From positions 1-64,000 of the forward strand of contig JBAYVD010000016.1 in NCBI GenBank assembly GCA_041674745.1: a stretch of DNA of 64,000 bases, given 5' to 3'. The position numbers and the translations under genes were made by a program. Below, piece after piece: positions 31,921 through 41,616 of the stretch. The first letter of the stretch is position 1; every line of letters begins with the position of its first letter. The DNA is from UBA2040 sp041674745. Its GTDB lineage: Bacteria > Bacteroidota > Bacteroidia > Flavobacteriales_D > Crocinitomicaceae. The notes beneath the pieces were generated by a model. That model was not told the DNA's origin. It was given only the letters and a program-made list of their open reading frames with translations, and did no database searches.

Positions 31921-34900
31921 TTAATATAATAAAATGACGTGTCCAGCCAATCGAATAATTTCACTTTTATTCAAATTGTATCCATATTCCACCTTATAGC
32001 TGTAGCTGCCTTGAGGACAAATTTTACCAGCAAAAGTACCGTCCCAATAGGAGTTGATATCATCCGTTGCAAAAAGTAAAGTGCCCCAACGATCGTAAAT
32101 TTCCATGTGAAAGAATTGGACCGTGAGACCAACTGTTCGAAATGCATTATTATCCTCGTCGCCATTTGGAGTGAAGGAATTGGGAATATAAAGATTGTCC
32201 CAAAGGTTTTTCACTGTAATCCGAAGGTTATCGCTTGCTATACATTCATTCGTATCAGTTACAGTAACGGTGTAAACAGTGGTTTCGATGGGTTGAGCGT
32301 TTGTTGTGGCGCAAGAATCACATGTCAGACCGGTAGATGGAATCCAAGAATAAAATAAACCGCCAGTAGCAGAGATTGCGGTGGACGAATCCTTTTGAAT
32401 TGTTTGGTCGGATCCAGCGAATGCAGAAGGCAATGGATAGACAACAATCGCGGTGGTGTCACTATCTCCGCACAAACCAGGAATAGCATATATAATTTGC
32501 CATGTGCCATCACCTGCTGATGAAGGATTGAATATACCCGTTGATGAATTTATCCCCATTCCAGTCCAGAATCCACCTGAAATAGTGGGAATAATTGCTT
32601 GAGACAGATCATCCAAACAGAACGGACCAGCTGGGCTGATATTCACCGAAATTTGTTCTATATTCTGAATTGCGAAGGAGGCATTCATGGGGCAAACCCC
32701 GTTGGTGGCATAATTCACCGTATACATACCCACTGGGCTTGAAATCAGGTCAATTTCGCCTGAAACTGGGTCTATGTTTCCAGTTGGAGACATCGAAAAA
32801 GTTCCACCAGTGGTGCCGTTAATAACCGGAATGTCACTAAATCCAGTATTGCAATAATTGGCAGCGGCATAGGAGAAGCTAGGATTATCATCTGCAAGAA
32901 CGGTAACTAAAAGGGTGTCACTATCACCGCACAAACCACTAATTGTGTAGACAATTGGCCAAGTTCCAGTTCCTGCCAAGGAAGGTGTAAAAATTCCTGT
33001 TGTCGCAATCACGCCTGCTCCTGACCAAAGGCCACTCGGTAGATTTGCAATCAATTGTTGGGCATTGTCACTAAAGCAATACGGTCCAGCAGGGGATATA
33101 TTTATGGATAGCTGCTCCAATATCTGAAGCGCAATAGAGTCTACCTGTGGGCATATTCCATTTGTAGAATAGTTCACCCAATAATTCCCAATTGGGGTAG
33201 CATTTAAATTAATCATTCCGGTCAATGGATTGATACTTCCAGCGGGAGTCAATGTAAAAGTGCCTCCGGCAGTGCCTGACACAAAGGGAATGTCGCTGAA
33301 ACCTGTATTGCAATACGCCGTGGATGCATAGGAAAAACTAGGATTTTCGAGCGGTAAAACCGATATTAAAATGGTGTCGCTATCTCCACAGAGTCCAACC
33401 ACCTGATTGATTATTTGCCAAGTTCCAACTCCAGCGACAGAAGGTTGGAATATTCCTGTGGTGGAATTCACGCCTGGGCCCGACCAAACTCCGCCTGCTC
33501 CGTTGGATAGCAAAAATTGAGGTGACTCATTTACGCAAAATGGCCCAGCAGCGGCAACGTTCACATACGCTTGCTCAATTATTTGAATAGCTGCCGTATC
33601 CATTGGCGTACAAGGGTCAGTGGGGATGAATATTACATCGTAATTACCAGCTGGCGTAGCACTCAAATTAATAACTCCAGTGAGCGAATCAATCACTCCA
33701 GCAGGAGGATTTATTGTAAAATACCCACCCGATGTGGTTCCAGTGATAGTTGGAATGTCGCTAAAGCCAGTGTTACAATAACTCGAATCGGCATAGGCAA
33801 TGGATTGACTTCCAGATTGATTAATGTAAAAAAGGAGGGTATCTGTGTCGGCACATAAACCAGGTGCCACGTATACTATTTCAAACGAACCTACACTCAA
33901 AGCCGGGATATTGAAAGAACCAGTTATCGCGTTAATTCCAGGACCAAACCACGTTCCATTTGGAATGTTGACCGTTAATATAGCGGGAGAATCGCCCAAG
34001 CAGAAGGATCCATCAGGCGTAATGTGAACAGTTGTAGTTGGAGGAGGTATAACGTTGACGGTAACCGAGGAAGAATCGGAACCGCACGAGTCGGCCAAAA
34101 TATAGGTGTAAACACCAGCAGGGTCTATGGAAGGATTGAAAAAATTTGTGCCACTTGACAAGGCGGGTGCCCATGTTCCTCCTTGCATGGCCGTTCCAAT
34201 TAACAAATTGAATAAATCAATAGGCTGACCATTGCCGCATACGGTTGTTGTTGCATCTTCACCGGCATACAAGTGTACCCCCAAGTTAATCAACTTGCAG
34301 GTTCCCGTAACTTTAGAACAAACGCCATCATTCACTTTCACATAATATTGTCCACTGCTAAGACCAGTAAAATTTCCGGTAGAATTGGTGGCAACCGTGG
34401 CGCCCGTATATGCATTGATAAGTATATACGTGGCGCTCGTTGAGGTGGAGGTTACAACTATCGATCCTGCGTTCCAGCAATTCCCGTTTGTTGTAACTAC
34501 TTGCAGAATATTGGAAGGACAACAACCGCTTATTTTTTGTACCGATACATCATCAATCCAAACATATAAACTTTGATTATTAGCATTAATCGAAACAGTA
34601 TTCGACCAATCTCCAACAAATCCTATATTCAAATAGGTATAACTCGTGTCGGGCTGAATGTACATTTCTACATAATGCCAAACGGTGTCATTTATGACTT
34701 GTGGCCAACTTACCCATTGGGAAGATGAATTGCCGTAGGAAATAAATTGTGGGTTTGGTGTGGTTGCATTGAATCCAAAATAAACGCCCCAGTTATTTAT
34801 CGCTGAAGGATTGGCAATTAAATTTTTTTTGTTTTGAATGTAAAATGAAACTTTATAACACGAATCTTTTTCCAATGGAGAAGTCAAGAGAGTGGACGCC

Positions 34901-35208
34901 CATTCTACTGGTCCATTGACATATTTCGCAACGCCTAAACATCCTAAACCAGCGTGTACAGTGCCGGCTCCAATGTTGGTGCTATTGGTTAATGGAATGG
35001 CTGAATTGGCGCATGTTGCCGAATTCCAAGTTGGGTTAGATTGATGATGATGATCGGGAGTTCCTGCTGCGGCATTCCAGTTGTACAATGGATTCATGGA
35101 GCCACCAGACACGCCATTCCATATTTCAAAACCAGGATCTGGTAATAAATTTTGGGAAAAGATGCATTCTCCCAAAATAAGTATCAAAAGGGACAATAAA
35201 TATTTCAT
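31921..35208 (-). CDS. large secreted repeat protein with T9SS type B (gliding-motility-associated C-terminal) domain
   Basis: A 1095-residue cell-surface protein. A signal peptide (MKYLLSLLILILGECIFS) is followed by a carbohydrate-binding-like N-terminal domain (about 20-225, ending DDVSVQKISGCCP), then beta-sandwich repeats and a C-terminal CHU_C/T9SS type B domain (about 1000-1095, IPNSFTPNGDEDNN, then IYDRWGTLLF). Between about residues 470 and 940 a unit of roughly 150 residues occurs three times, each containing YCNTGFSDIP, an EQ-x5-AGPF/YC segment and GLCGDSDT, with a preceding half unit. T9SS type B cargo are often adhesins; function here is inferred. The Cys-rich repeats should be disulfide-stabilised. 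Confidence 0.88.
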   Translation of the reverse strand: MKYLLSLLILILGECIFSQNLLPDPGFEIWNGVSGGSMNPLYNWNAAAGTPDHHHQSNPTWNSATCANSAIPLTNSTNIGAGTVHAGLGCLGVAKYVNGPVEWASTLLTSPLEKDSCYKVSFYIQNKKNLIANPSAINNWGVYFGFNATTPNPQFISYGNSSSQWVSWPQVINDTVWHYVEMYIQPDTSYTYLNIGFVGDWSNTVSINANNQSLYVWIDDVSVQKISGCCPSNILQVVTTNGNCWNAGSIVVTSTSTSATYILINAYTGATVATNSTGNFTGLSSGQYYVKVNDGVCSKVTGTCKLINLGVHLYAGEDATTTVCGNGQPIDLFNLLIGTAMQGGTWAPALSSGTNFFNPSIDPAGVYTYILADSCGSDSSSVTVNVIPPPTTTVHITPDGSFCLGDSPAILTVNIPNGTWFGPGINAITGSFNIPALSVGSFEIVYVAPGLCADTDTLLFYINQSGSQSIAYADSSYCNTGFSDIPTITGTTSGGYFTINPPAGVIDSLTGVINLSATPAGNYDVIFIPTDPCTPMDTAAIQIIEQAYVNVAAAGPFCVNESPQFLLSNGAGGVWSGPGVNSTTGIFQPSVAGVGTWQIINQVVGLCGDSDTILISVLPLENPSFSYASTAYCNTGFSDIPFVSGTAGGTFTLTPAGSINPLTGMINLNATPIGNYWVNYSTNGICPQVDSIALQILEQLSINISPAGPYCFSDNAQQLIANLPSGLWSGAGVIATTGIFTPSLAGTGTWPIVYTISGLCGDSDTLLVTVLADDNPSFSYAAANYCNTGFSDIPVINGTTGGTFSMSPTGNIDPVSGEIDLISSPVGMYTVNYATNGVCPMNASFAIQNIEQISVNISPAGPFCLDDLSQAIIPTISGGFWTGMGINSSTGIFNPSSAGDGTWQIIYAIPGLCGDSDTTAIVVYPLPSAFAGSDQTIQKDSSTAISATGGLFYSWIPSTGLTCDSCATTNAQPIETTVYTVTVTDTNECIASDNLRITVKNLWDNLYIPNSFTPNGDEDNNAFRTVGLTVQFFHMEIYDRWGTLLFATDDINSYWDGTFAGKICPQGSYSYKVEYGYNLNKSEIIRLAGHVILLY

Positions 35209-35345
35209 TTCATTCGCAACACGTCAGTCCTTTTTGTCATTTCAAGGAGATTGGTACTCATGGAGTAACGTATAAAATTGGCCCAAGGTTGCTCATTCAA
35301 CTAATTACGTCATGCAGCTGGTGATTCTAAAGAAAAATATCTCAA

Positions 35346-35930
35346 TCAATTCGAGTCTCTCTGAGCCCATTCCTTCGCTACCAACTCCATTTCTGCAAAG
35401 AAATCTTCACCGTAGGCTCTCGTTATCGGTTCTTTCAAGAATTTGTAAACGGGAACATCCAATTTATCGCCACAAGCACAAGCTGGAGCGCAAATGTCCC
35501 ATTCCGAATAATCCAAAGCCGTCATGGTATCAAAACGTTTTTCACGAATCGGATACAAGTGACAAGAAATCGGTTTTTTGAAATCGGTTTTCCCTTCCAA
35601 ATACGCTTTTTCAACCGCACATTTGGCCGTGCCGTCTCCTTCGAAATAAACGAAAGCACATTCTCCACCATTGATCAAACTCGTAACAGGTTCATTGTCT
35701 TGGTCAATGTAGAAAACACCATTTTTTTCCACTTCAGCAATTCCTTCTGGTCGCATGTAAGGAAGATAATGCTCCAAATCGTTTTCTAAAATATCGATTT
35801 CCTCAAATTTCAAAGGAGCACCCGAATCGCCTAACACGCAGCAAGCGCCTTTGCACGCGGTCAGATCGCAGATAAATTTTCGGTCAAATACTTGGGTAGA
35901 AACAACTTTGTCTTGGATATTTACTAGCAT
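35346..35930 (-). CDS. DUF3109-family cysteine-rich protein
   Basis: A 194-residue protein typical of Bacteroidota DUF3109. It begins MLVNIQDKVVSTQVFDRKFICDLTACKGACC and has further Cys in GGECAFVY, AKCAVEKAY, ISCHLYPIR and ICAPACACG, a pattern resembling Fe-S or zinc cluster proteins of the YkgJ-like group. The reaction is not established. ATG 35930 fits the family start; the frame is open 15 codons upstream. It is monocistronic and divergent from rimP. Confidence 0.88.
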   Translation of the reverse strand: MLVNIQDKVVSTQVFDRKFICDLTACKGACCVLGDSGAPLKFEEIDILENDLEHYLPYMRPEGIAEVEKNGVFYIDQDNEPVTSLINGGECAFVYFEGDGTAKCAVEKAYLEGKTDFKKPISCHLYPIREKRFDTMTALDYSEWDICAPACACGDKLDVPVYKFLKEPITRAYGEDFFAEMELVAKEWAQRDSN

Positions 35931-35991
35931 GGCGCAAAGGTCTGTAATTTTTTTCGAATAAAAGAGATTCAACACTGAACAACTTAAATTA

Positions 35992-36021
35992 TTGACTTTT
36001 TCGAAAATTATTGTACATTTG
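35992..36021 (+). promoter_or_regulatory. TTG-N19-TACATTTG promoter of rimP-nusA
   Basis: -33 TTG at 35992-35994 and -7 TACATTTG at 36014-36021, 19 bp apart. The transcript would have a leader of about 55 nt that contains the hairpin at 36050-36074. Confidence 0.75.
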
Positions 36022-36049
36022 CAACATCAAACATAGTGAAGATTAATAC

Positions 36050-36074
36050 GAGGGGACGCAAGTCCCCTCTTTTT
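36050..36074 (+). promoter_or_regulatory. attenuator-like hairpin in the rimP leader
   Basis: GAGGGGAC-GCAA-GTCCCCTC plus five T: an 8-bp GC-rich stem with a GNRA tetraloop and a T-run, in the 5' leader only 8 nt before the rimP ATG. It has the form of an intrinsic terminator, so rimP-nusA expression may be attenuated. Almost the same hairpin precedes infB at 41417-41443. Confidence 0.6.
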
Positions 36075-36082
36075 ATAGCCAA

Positions 36083-36559
36083 ATGATTGCAAAGAAAAAA
36101 GTAATGGAATTGATTGACGAACGAATGGCAGAGCTGGATGCTGGGCTGTTTGTAGTGTCGTTGAAGATTTCCAGCAACAACATTATCAACGTTGAAATTG
36201 ACAAGCACGATGGGAATGTTTCCATCAATGATTGTATGTCAGTATCGCGCAATGTAGAGCACAATCTAGATCGCGAAGAAGAAGATTTCGAATTGCACGT
36301 ATCCTCTGCCGGTTTGGACAAACCTTTGCGTGTTTTGCCTCAGTTTATCAAAAACATTGGAAGAGAGGTGACGGTAAAGTTGAACAACAAAACCATTGAA
36401 GAAGGAGAATTGATTCAAGCCGACGAAAAAGGATTGACGATTCGCCAAGAGAAACGCGTGAAAATCGAAGGCACGAAAAAGAAAGAAGACATCGTGGAAG
36501 AGAAATACTTTCCGATGAATGAAATAAAGGAAACAAAAATTGTCATATCATTTAAATAG
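36083..36559 (+). CDS. rimP: ribosome maturation factor RimP
   Basis: A 158-residue protein needed for maturation of the 30S ribosomal subunit. It has the alpha-beta N-terminal domain (IINVEIDKHDGNVSINDCMSVSRNVE), the motif ELHVSSAGLDKPLR and a C-terminal SH3-like domain. It is first in the classical rimP-nusA pair, with 6 nt to nusA. Expression probably depends on the promoter at 35992 and the leader hairpin at 36050. Confidence 0.95.
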   Translation: MIAKKKVMELIDERMAELDAGLFVVSLKISSNNIINVEIDKHDGNVSINDCMSVSRNVEHNLDREEEDFELHVSSAGLDKPLRVLPQFIKNIGREVTVKLNNKTIEEGELIQADEKGLTIRQEKRVKIEGTKKKEDIVEEKYFPMNEIKETKIVISFK

Positions 36560-36565
36560 GAAACA

Positions 36566-37801
36566 ATGAATAGCCTAGAATTAGTAGACTCGTTCTCCGA
36601 GTTTAAGGAGTTAAAAAACATCGACAAACAAACGATGCAACGCGTATTGGAAGATGTCTTCCGCGCCATGTTGAAGAAAAAATTCAACACGGATGAACAC
36701 ATTGATATCGTTGTAAACATCGACAAAGGTGACGTTCAAATTTTCTTGAACAAAGAAATCGTGGATGATGGCGAGGTGGAAGATCCAAATACAGAAATCG
36801 CTTATTCTGACGCTATCAAAATCGAACCCGATTTCGAAATTGGTGAAGAAGTTACAGAAGAGTTCAAATTTGGAGATTTCGGTCGTAGAAATGTTTTGTC
36901 TTTGCGTCAAAACTTGATTTCTCGCATCATGGAATTGGAGAAAGACAATTTGTACAAAATCTACAAAGAAAAAATTGGCGAAATCGTTACTGGCGAGGTT
37001 TACCAAGTTTGGAAAAAAGAAATCATGGTATTGGACGACGAAGGAAACGAGTTGTTGTTGCCAAAATCAGAGCAAATTCCTTCGGATTATTTCAAAAAAG
37101 GAGAATCCATTCGTTCCGTGGTTGCCAAAGTGGATATGCGAAATGCAAGTCCGGTAATTATTTTGTCACGAACTGCACCAGAATTCTTGGAGCGTTTGTT
37201 CGAATTGGAAGTTCCTGAAGTATTCGACGGTTTGATTACCATCAAGAAAATTGTTCGTGAACCAGGCGAAAGAGCGAAAGTAGCGGTTGAGTCATACGAT
37301 GATCGAGTAGATCCAGTAGGAGCTTGTGTTGGTATGAAAGGTTCGCGTATTCACGGAATTGTTCGTGAGTTGAAAAACGAAAACATTGACGTAATCAATT
37401 ACACAGCCAATCCTCAATTGTTGATCGCCCGAGCGTTGTCTCCCGCGAAAATCACGTCCATCGAAATTTCGGAGGAAGAAGGAAGAGCGAAAGTATTCAT
37501 GAAAGCGGATCAAGTTTCATTGGCCATTGGTCGTGGAGGTCACAACATCAAATTGGCAGGAAAACTTTGCGGATATGAATTGGATGTTTACCGAGATGGT
37601 GAAGTGGATATCGAAGATGTGGATTTGGAAGAATTTGCAGATGAAATCGATAGCTGGATTATCGACGAGTTGAAAGCAATTGGTTGCGATACAGCGAAAT
37701 CTGTTTTGGAAATTTCAGCGGAAGATTTAGTACAAAGAACAGATTTGGAACAAGAAACAGTAAACGAAGTTTTGCGTATCCTACGTTCGGAATTTGAATA
37801 A
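36566..37801 (+). CDS. nusA: transcription termination/antitermination factor NusA
   Basis: A 411-residue RNA-polymerase-binding factor controlling pausing, termination and antitermination. It has the N-terminal polymerase-binding domain (about 1-130), an S1 domain (about 135-200, GEIVTGEVYQVWKKEIMV) and two KH domains (VGACVGMKGSRIHGIVREL; AIGRGGHNIKLAGKL). An acidic C-terminal tail with one helix-hairpin-helix-like segment replaces the acidic repeats of E. coli NusA, as is usual in Bacteroidota. infB, which commonly follows, is displaced by 3.8 kb. Confidence 0.96.
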   Translation: MNSLELVDSFSEFKELKNIDKQTMQRVLEDVFRAMLKKKFNTDEHIDIVVNIDKGDVQIFLNKEIVDDGEVEDPNTEIAYSDAIKIEPDFEIGEEVTEEFKFGDFGRRNVLSLRQNLISRIMELEKDNLYKIYKEKIGEIVTGEVYQVWKKEIMVLDDEGNELLLPKSEQIPSDYFKKGESIRSVVAKVDMRNASPVIILSRTAPEFLERLFELEVPEVFDGLITIKKIVREPGERAKVAVESYDDRVDPVGACVGMKGSRIHGIVRELKNENIDVINYTANPQLLIARALSPAKITSIEISEEEGRAKVFMKADQVSLAIGRGGHNIKLAGKLCGYELDVYRDGEVDIEDVDLEEFADEIDSWIIDELKAIGCDTAKSVLEISAEDLVQRTDLEQETVNEVLRILRSEFE

Positions 37802-37825
37802 GAATTAAGAATAAAATTGCACAAA

Positions 37826-37860
37826 AAAATCCCCGCTGAATTTCAGCGGGGATTTTTTTT
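37826..37860. terminator. bidirectional terminator between nusA and the choice-of-anchor I gene
   Basis: AAATCCCCGCTGAA / TTCAGCGGGGATTT stem flanked by A- and T-runs, serving the convergent genes. Confidence 0.88.
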
Positions 37861-37871
37861 GTTGGTACCTT

Positions 37872-40800
37872 TTATTTTTTCTCAATTACTTTCCAAATTG
37901 GCGTTCCATTTTGGGTGATTTGCATGAAATACAAACCGCTTTGCAAATTTGTTAAATCCAACGAAAATTCAGATTCGTTTTGAACGGTCTGAGCAATTTT
38001 AGCGCCGTTGGTTCCATAAACAATTACCAAAGACGGATCGTTGGAAATCATTTTTACGTTGACAAACGAGGTGAAAGGATTGGGGTAAATCATAGCTTCT
38101 TTAGTGTTTTCTGTCAATCCTAAACAAGGATCAAAGGTTACGTTTACGTTGTTATTTCCTGAACAATTATTGGAATCAATTACCGTCAAAGTGTAATTGC
38201 CAGATGTGTTTACAGTAATCGTTACGGTTGTGTCGCCATTGCTCCAGGCATAAGCTTCATATCCGTTTGGAGCGGTTAATACAATTGGGCCATAATTTGC
38301 ACAAGTCGTCGTGTCATTGCCCAATGAAATGATTGGACTGCTGTTTTCGATAACCGAAACAAAAACACTCGTATCAGCACAAGCTTTCACGGAATTTTGC
38401 ACGAATACAGCATAGTCACCGGCTTGACTTACCGTTAAAGACGTGTCAGCAACATTCAGCGAAGAGGAATTGTAGATCCAGTCAATCGTTGTACCAGCAA
38501 CAGAGTCAATTGCTAAAAGAGTAGTTGAACCTTCACAGAATGCCAAATCACCACTGATTGCATTCGCGCCAGAAACTTCTACACATGTTTTAACTTCGTA
38601 CACACTTAACGTGCTGCTTACCTCATTGGCCAACAATAGAATAGCATTTCCAGTTGGCGATTCTTCTTTTGTAATAAATAGGATTCCTTCGGATCCACGA
38701 TCGGGCCCATTGGTTGCTACATCTCGGTTATTGTAGTATCCAACGTAAACTGGGGAAGTTGGGATGTTCACGTTAAAGATCATCGCGCCACCAATTCTTT
38801 CTAAGCCGACGAATAGGTAGTGATTTCCATCGATGGTTGTAGTCGTTACACCTTCTGGTTCTGGGCCTTTGTCATCGCTTCGGTTTTTTGTTGCAGCACT
38901 TCCGCCGTTGCTGGCATTGAAAAGAGCAGAATAAACGGTATCGCTAGAAATAATTTGTTCCAACAAGTCTTTTGAATCAAAAACCAATGTACCTGTATTA
39001 GCATCCCAAATGGAGAAAGATCTTCCACCCAAAACATGCAACTCATCAAAATCTCCATCATTGTCTGTGTCGCCAGTAACTTGCAGCGCATTCAATCGAC
39101 CCATGAATTGGTTGTTTTTCAAAATATTTTGATCTGGAAAAGCAGCAGAATCCAACACCATGGATCCAATTCTTGCGGCATCCACAACTAAATTGTTTTC
39201 TCGAGCATCTCCTTCATTTGCGGTAAACAAATAGGTTGTTCCATTGATGGTGGAAGAGGCGATTGCATCCGGCATGTACGCACCTTTTACGGGTAAAGAT
39301 TGAATTAAAATACTTCCACTTTGATCGGAAGGGTCCATTGCATTTCCTGAAGAATAATCAGACAATCCAAGTGGTCTCAATTCGATAACCGTTGCTGTTT
39401 GTATATCGATTACTGCCAACGCATTATGCTCTTGCACTGTTACGTATGCTTTTGTATTGTCAGCCGAGATAGTAATGTATTCAGGCTCTAAATCCTGAGC
39501 AACACTTGATGCTTGCGGAAAAAGACGAATGCCTTGCGCTCGTAATAATGAATCTTGACCGTTAAAAGATGTAAAAGTTGCGGAAGAAACATTTGCGTTC
39601 GTAAGTAAGGCAATTCCGGGTGTTAAATCGATTATTGAAATGGAACCTTCTGGATCATTCAAATAATCTATAGAAGGCTCGCCTTCATTTGCTGTCAACA
39701 CTTTTGTGTAGTTTTTGTTGAAGGTAATCATATCGGGCATCGCACCTACGGTGACGCTGTTTAATAAATTTCCCAAAGTATCAAAGAAATATACTTTTCC
39801 ATTGTCTTGAGGGTTCACACCTTCCATGGCTGCCACGATTAAACCATTGTGGGCAGCAACTGAATTAATACCACCCAAAGTACTGATGTCAATAGATGAA
39901 ACGATTACAGGACTACTTGGATTCGAAAAATCAACAATGTCCATTTTTTCACCTATACTGTTGGCGATAAACAGACGTTGTGAAAGTGAATCATAGGCAA
40001 CAATTTCGGATGAATTTGTTCCCTCTGCACCATTTGAAAAACTGGTCAACAATTCTAAATTCAACTGATTACTAGGTGTCGGTGCAACATAATCGTTATC
40101 TTTTATATAAATAATTTGATAGCTATTTCCAACAACGGAACAATTGATTGTCCCTACAATTTTTAAGATCAATCTTTCTGTTTTTTCCGCAAGGGCATCA
40201 TCCACAATGGATACTGGAAAAAAGAATGTACCATTTTGATTGGCTGGAATTACCAACGTATCATTTGTTAGTGTATAATCATCATTTGCGGTTGCATTTG
40301 TCCAAGTCGACAAGCCAAAGATTATTTTTGCTTCGGAGCTATTGGCATTGCTAAAGGTAACAGCAATATTTGCACTTGTGCTGTCCTCAGAGCTAATTTG
40401 AATACTGTTAGTAACCGAAACATAACCCGGAGGATTGGTGGTTACCAAGGTAATTTCGGTGCTGTCGTTTGTAAATGCTGGATCAATTGTAAAAGCGCGC
40501 GTGCCTACCCAAGTGTTGGAAATTACATTGAATGTTCCTGTCGCTTTAATATAGCCTGCTCCTGCTTCTGGCGCGAAATAAGCCGTGGATAAAAGCTTGT
40601 CTCCATTGTATAAGTCATTGATCGGCAATTGGTAACCATCTGTTGCATTGAGCGATGCTCCGCCAATGGCTGTGCCATAAAAAACAGCGTCTGAAGGAAC
40701 TGAACTGGCTGTGATACTAGAAATACTCTGACTGAATACAGCAATACCGTCGGCATTTCCACCACCATTTCCAAACGGCCCACTACCAGAATTTCCAAAT

Positions 40801-41168
40801 CCATCACCATTTGTGGTTAAGGTATTTATCACACGTAGTTGTGTTCCGGTTGGAGCCATAAGTGAACCACCAACATAAACTACATCTCCAGCTAAAACAC
40901 TTCCAGTGTTAATTTCAAAACCATAGGTAATGGAACCTCCTTGTACCCAGCCCAAGGCCGTAGCATTTCCATTGTTACTCACCACAATGGAATAGGGAGT
41001 AAGGGAAAAATCAATGTTTTGCGTGGCAACAAGCTCTACCCATTCATAAGGAGAATCCGTCCCGCTTGGATTAACAAAAATTTCACTTATCGCAAGTCCA
41101 GGATTTTGACCGAACCCATAAATACTTGAAAATAAAATAAATAGAGGGAATAATAATTTAGTTTTCAT
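37872..41168 (-). CDS. choice-of-anchor I family secreted protein, T9SS type A
   Basis: A 1098-residue surface or secreted protein. After the signal peptide (MKTKLLFPLFILFSSIYGFGQ) comes a lamin-tail-like domain (about 25-215), a Calx-beta-like segment (about 245-360) and a long beta-propeller-like domain (about 370-870) with features of the choice-of-anchor I family (MDIVDFSNPSSPVIVSS, TANEGEPSIDYLNDPEGSISIIDLTPG, TANEGDARENN). Ig/PKD-like repeats follow (GNDTTTCANYGPIVLTAP). A T9SS type A sorting domain ends the protein (MIYPNPFTSFVNV, IWKVIEKK). Relatives are sometimes annotated alkaline-phosphatase-like; the substrate is unknown. It sits on the minus strand between nusA and infB, interrupting that usual operon. 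Confidence 0.87.
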   Translation of the reverse strand: MKTKLLFPLFILFSSIYGFGQNPGLAISEIFVNPSGTDSPYEWVELVATQNIDFSLTPYSIVVSNNGNATALGWVQGGSITYGFEINTGSVLAGDVVYVGGSLMAPTGTQLRVINTLTTNGDGFGNSGSGPFGNGGGNADGIAVFSQSISSITASSVPSDAVFYGTAIGGASLNATDGYQLPINDLYNGDKLLSTAYFAPEAGAGYIKATGTFNVISNTWVGTRAFTIDPAFTNDSTEITLVTTNPPGYVSVTNSIQISSEDSTSANIAVTFSNANSSEAKIIFGLSTWTNATANDDYTLTNDTLVIPANQNGTFFFPVSIVDDALAEKTERLILKIVGTINCSVVGNSYQIIYIKDNDYVAPTPSNQLNLELLTSFSNGAEGTNSSEIVAYDSLSQRLFIANSIGEKMDIVDFSNPSSPVIVSSIDISTLGGINSVAAHNGLIVAAMEGVNPQDNGKVYFFDTLGNLLNSVTVGAMPDMITFNKNYTKVLTANEGEPSIDYLNDPEGSISIIDLTPGIALLTNANVSSATFTSFNGQDSLLRAQGIRLFPQASSVAQDLEPEYITISADNTKAYVTVQEHNALAVIDIQTATVIELRPLGLSDYSSGNAMDPSDQSGSILIQSLPVKGAYMPDAIASSTINGTTYLFTANEGDARENNLVVDAARIGSMVLDSAAFPDQNILKNNQFMGRLNALQVTGDTDNDGDFDELHVLGGRSFSIWDANTGTLVFDSKDLLEQIISSDTVYSALFNASNGGSAATKNRSDDKGPEPEGVTTTTIDGNHYLFVGLERIGGAMIFNVNIPTSPVYVGYYNNRDVATNGPDRGSEGILFITKEESPTGNAILLLANEVSSTLSVYEVKTCVEVSGANAISGDLAFCEGSTTLLAIDSVAGTTIDWIYNSSSLNVADTSLTVSQAGDYAVFVQNSVKACADTSVFVSVIENSSPIISLGNDTTTCANYGPIVLTAPNGYEAYAWSNGDTTVTITVNTSGNYTLTVIDSNNCSGNNNVNVTFDPCLGLTENTKEAMIYPNPFTSFVNVKMISNDPSLVIVYGTNGAKIAQTVQNESEFSLDLTNLQSGLYFMQITQNGTPIWKVIEKK

Positions 41169-41616
41169 ACAATTTAATTTTACTACAAAGTTCACCCCAA
41201 CTCGTTAGAAGCGTATTAACAGTGTGCAAACATTACATTATAAATCATCGTAAAAAGGCTTAACGGATGACAACAAAAATTTAACAAACTATTTTTGCAT
41301 CGAATATTTCTCAATAAATACGGGTAGTAAAAAAAACGAATGTGTTGGCTTACCCCTTCAAAGCTTGTAAAAGCGAGATAATTTATCTAATTTTGTCCTG
41401 ATTTTTAGGAATACTCAAAAGGGGACCGTTGTCCCCTCTTTTATTGCTTGCACACTAAAAAGCACTAGTGTAAAGGGTATTAGCACAGTAACTGTTCTGA
41501 AAATTGTGGAATTAACAGTACATTTGCGTCAATTCGTTGGTAGCGCAAAAAACGAATTAAACTCATTTTTGTCCTTGAAGTGAGTTGATAAAATAAAAAA
41601 GGATACAAAAGAATAT
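41169..41616 (+). promoter_or_regulatory. infB upstream region with two promoters and structured leader
   Basis: About 450 bp without a gene. Two plus-strand promoters are visible: TTG-N20-TAATTTTG at 41365-41395, and a weaker CTG-N19-TACATTTG at 41497-41526. Between them lies the hairpin at 41417-41443. Downstream, interleaved complementary segments at 41523-41558 could form a pseudoknot. An 8-bp palindrome CACTAGTG occurs near 41463. The long untranslated stretch before the infB ATG looks regulatory. Confidence 0.5.
41417..41443 (+). promoter_or_regulatory. attenuator-like hairpin upstream of infB
   Basis: AGGGGAC-CGTT-GTCCCCT followed by CTTTT, about 22 nt after the first promoter. Stem and T-run match the rimP leader hairpin (36050-36074) in sequence, differing mainly in the loop. 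It may be an intrinsic terminator/attenuator controlled like the rimP one. Confidence 0.55.

Noticed and set aside
35209..35345. Small gene between the T9SS type B gene and the DUF3109 gene
   Set aside because: The open frames there overlap the flanking genes, have atypical composition and no ribosome binding site or homology.
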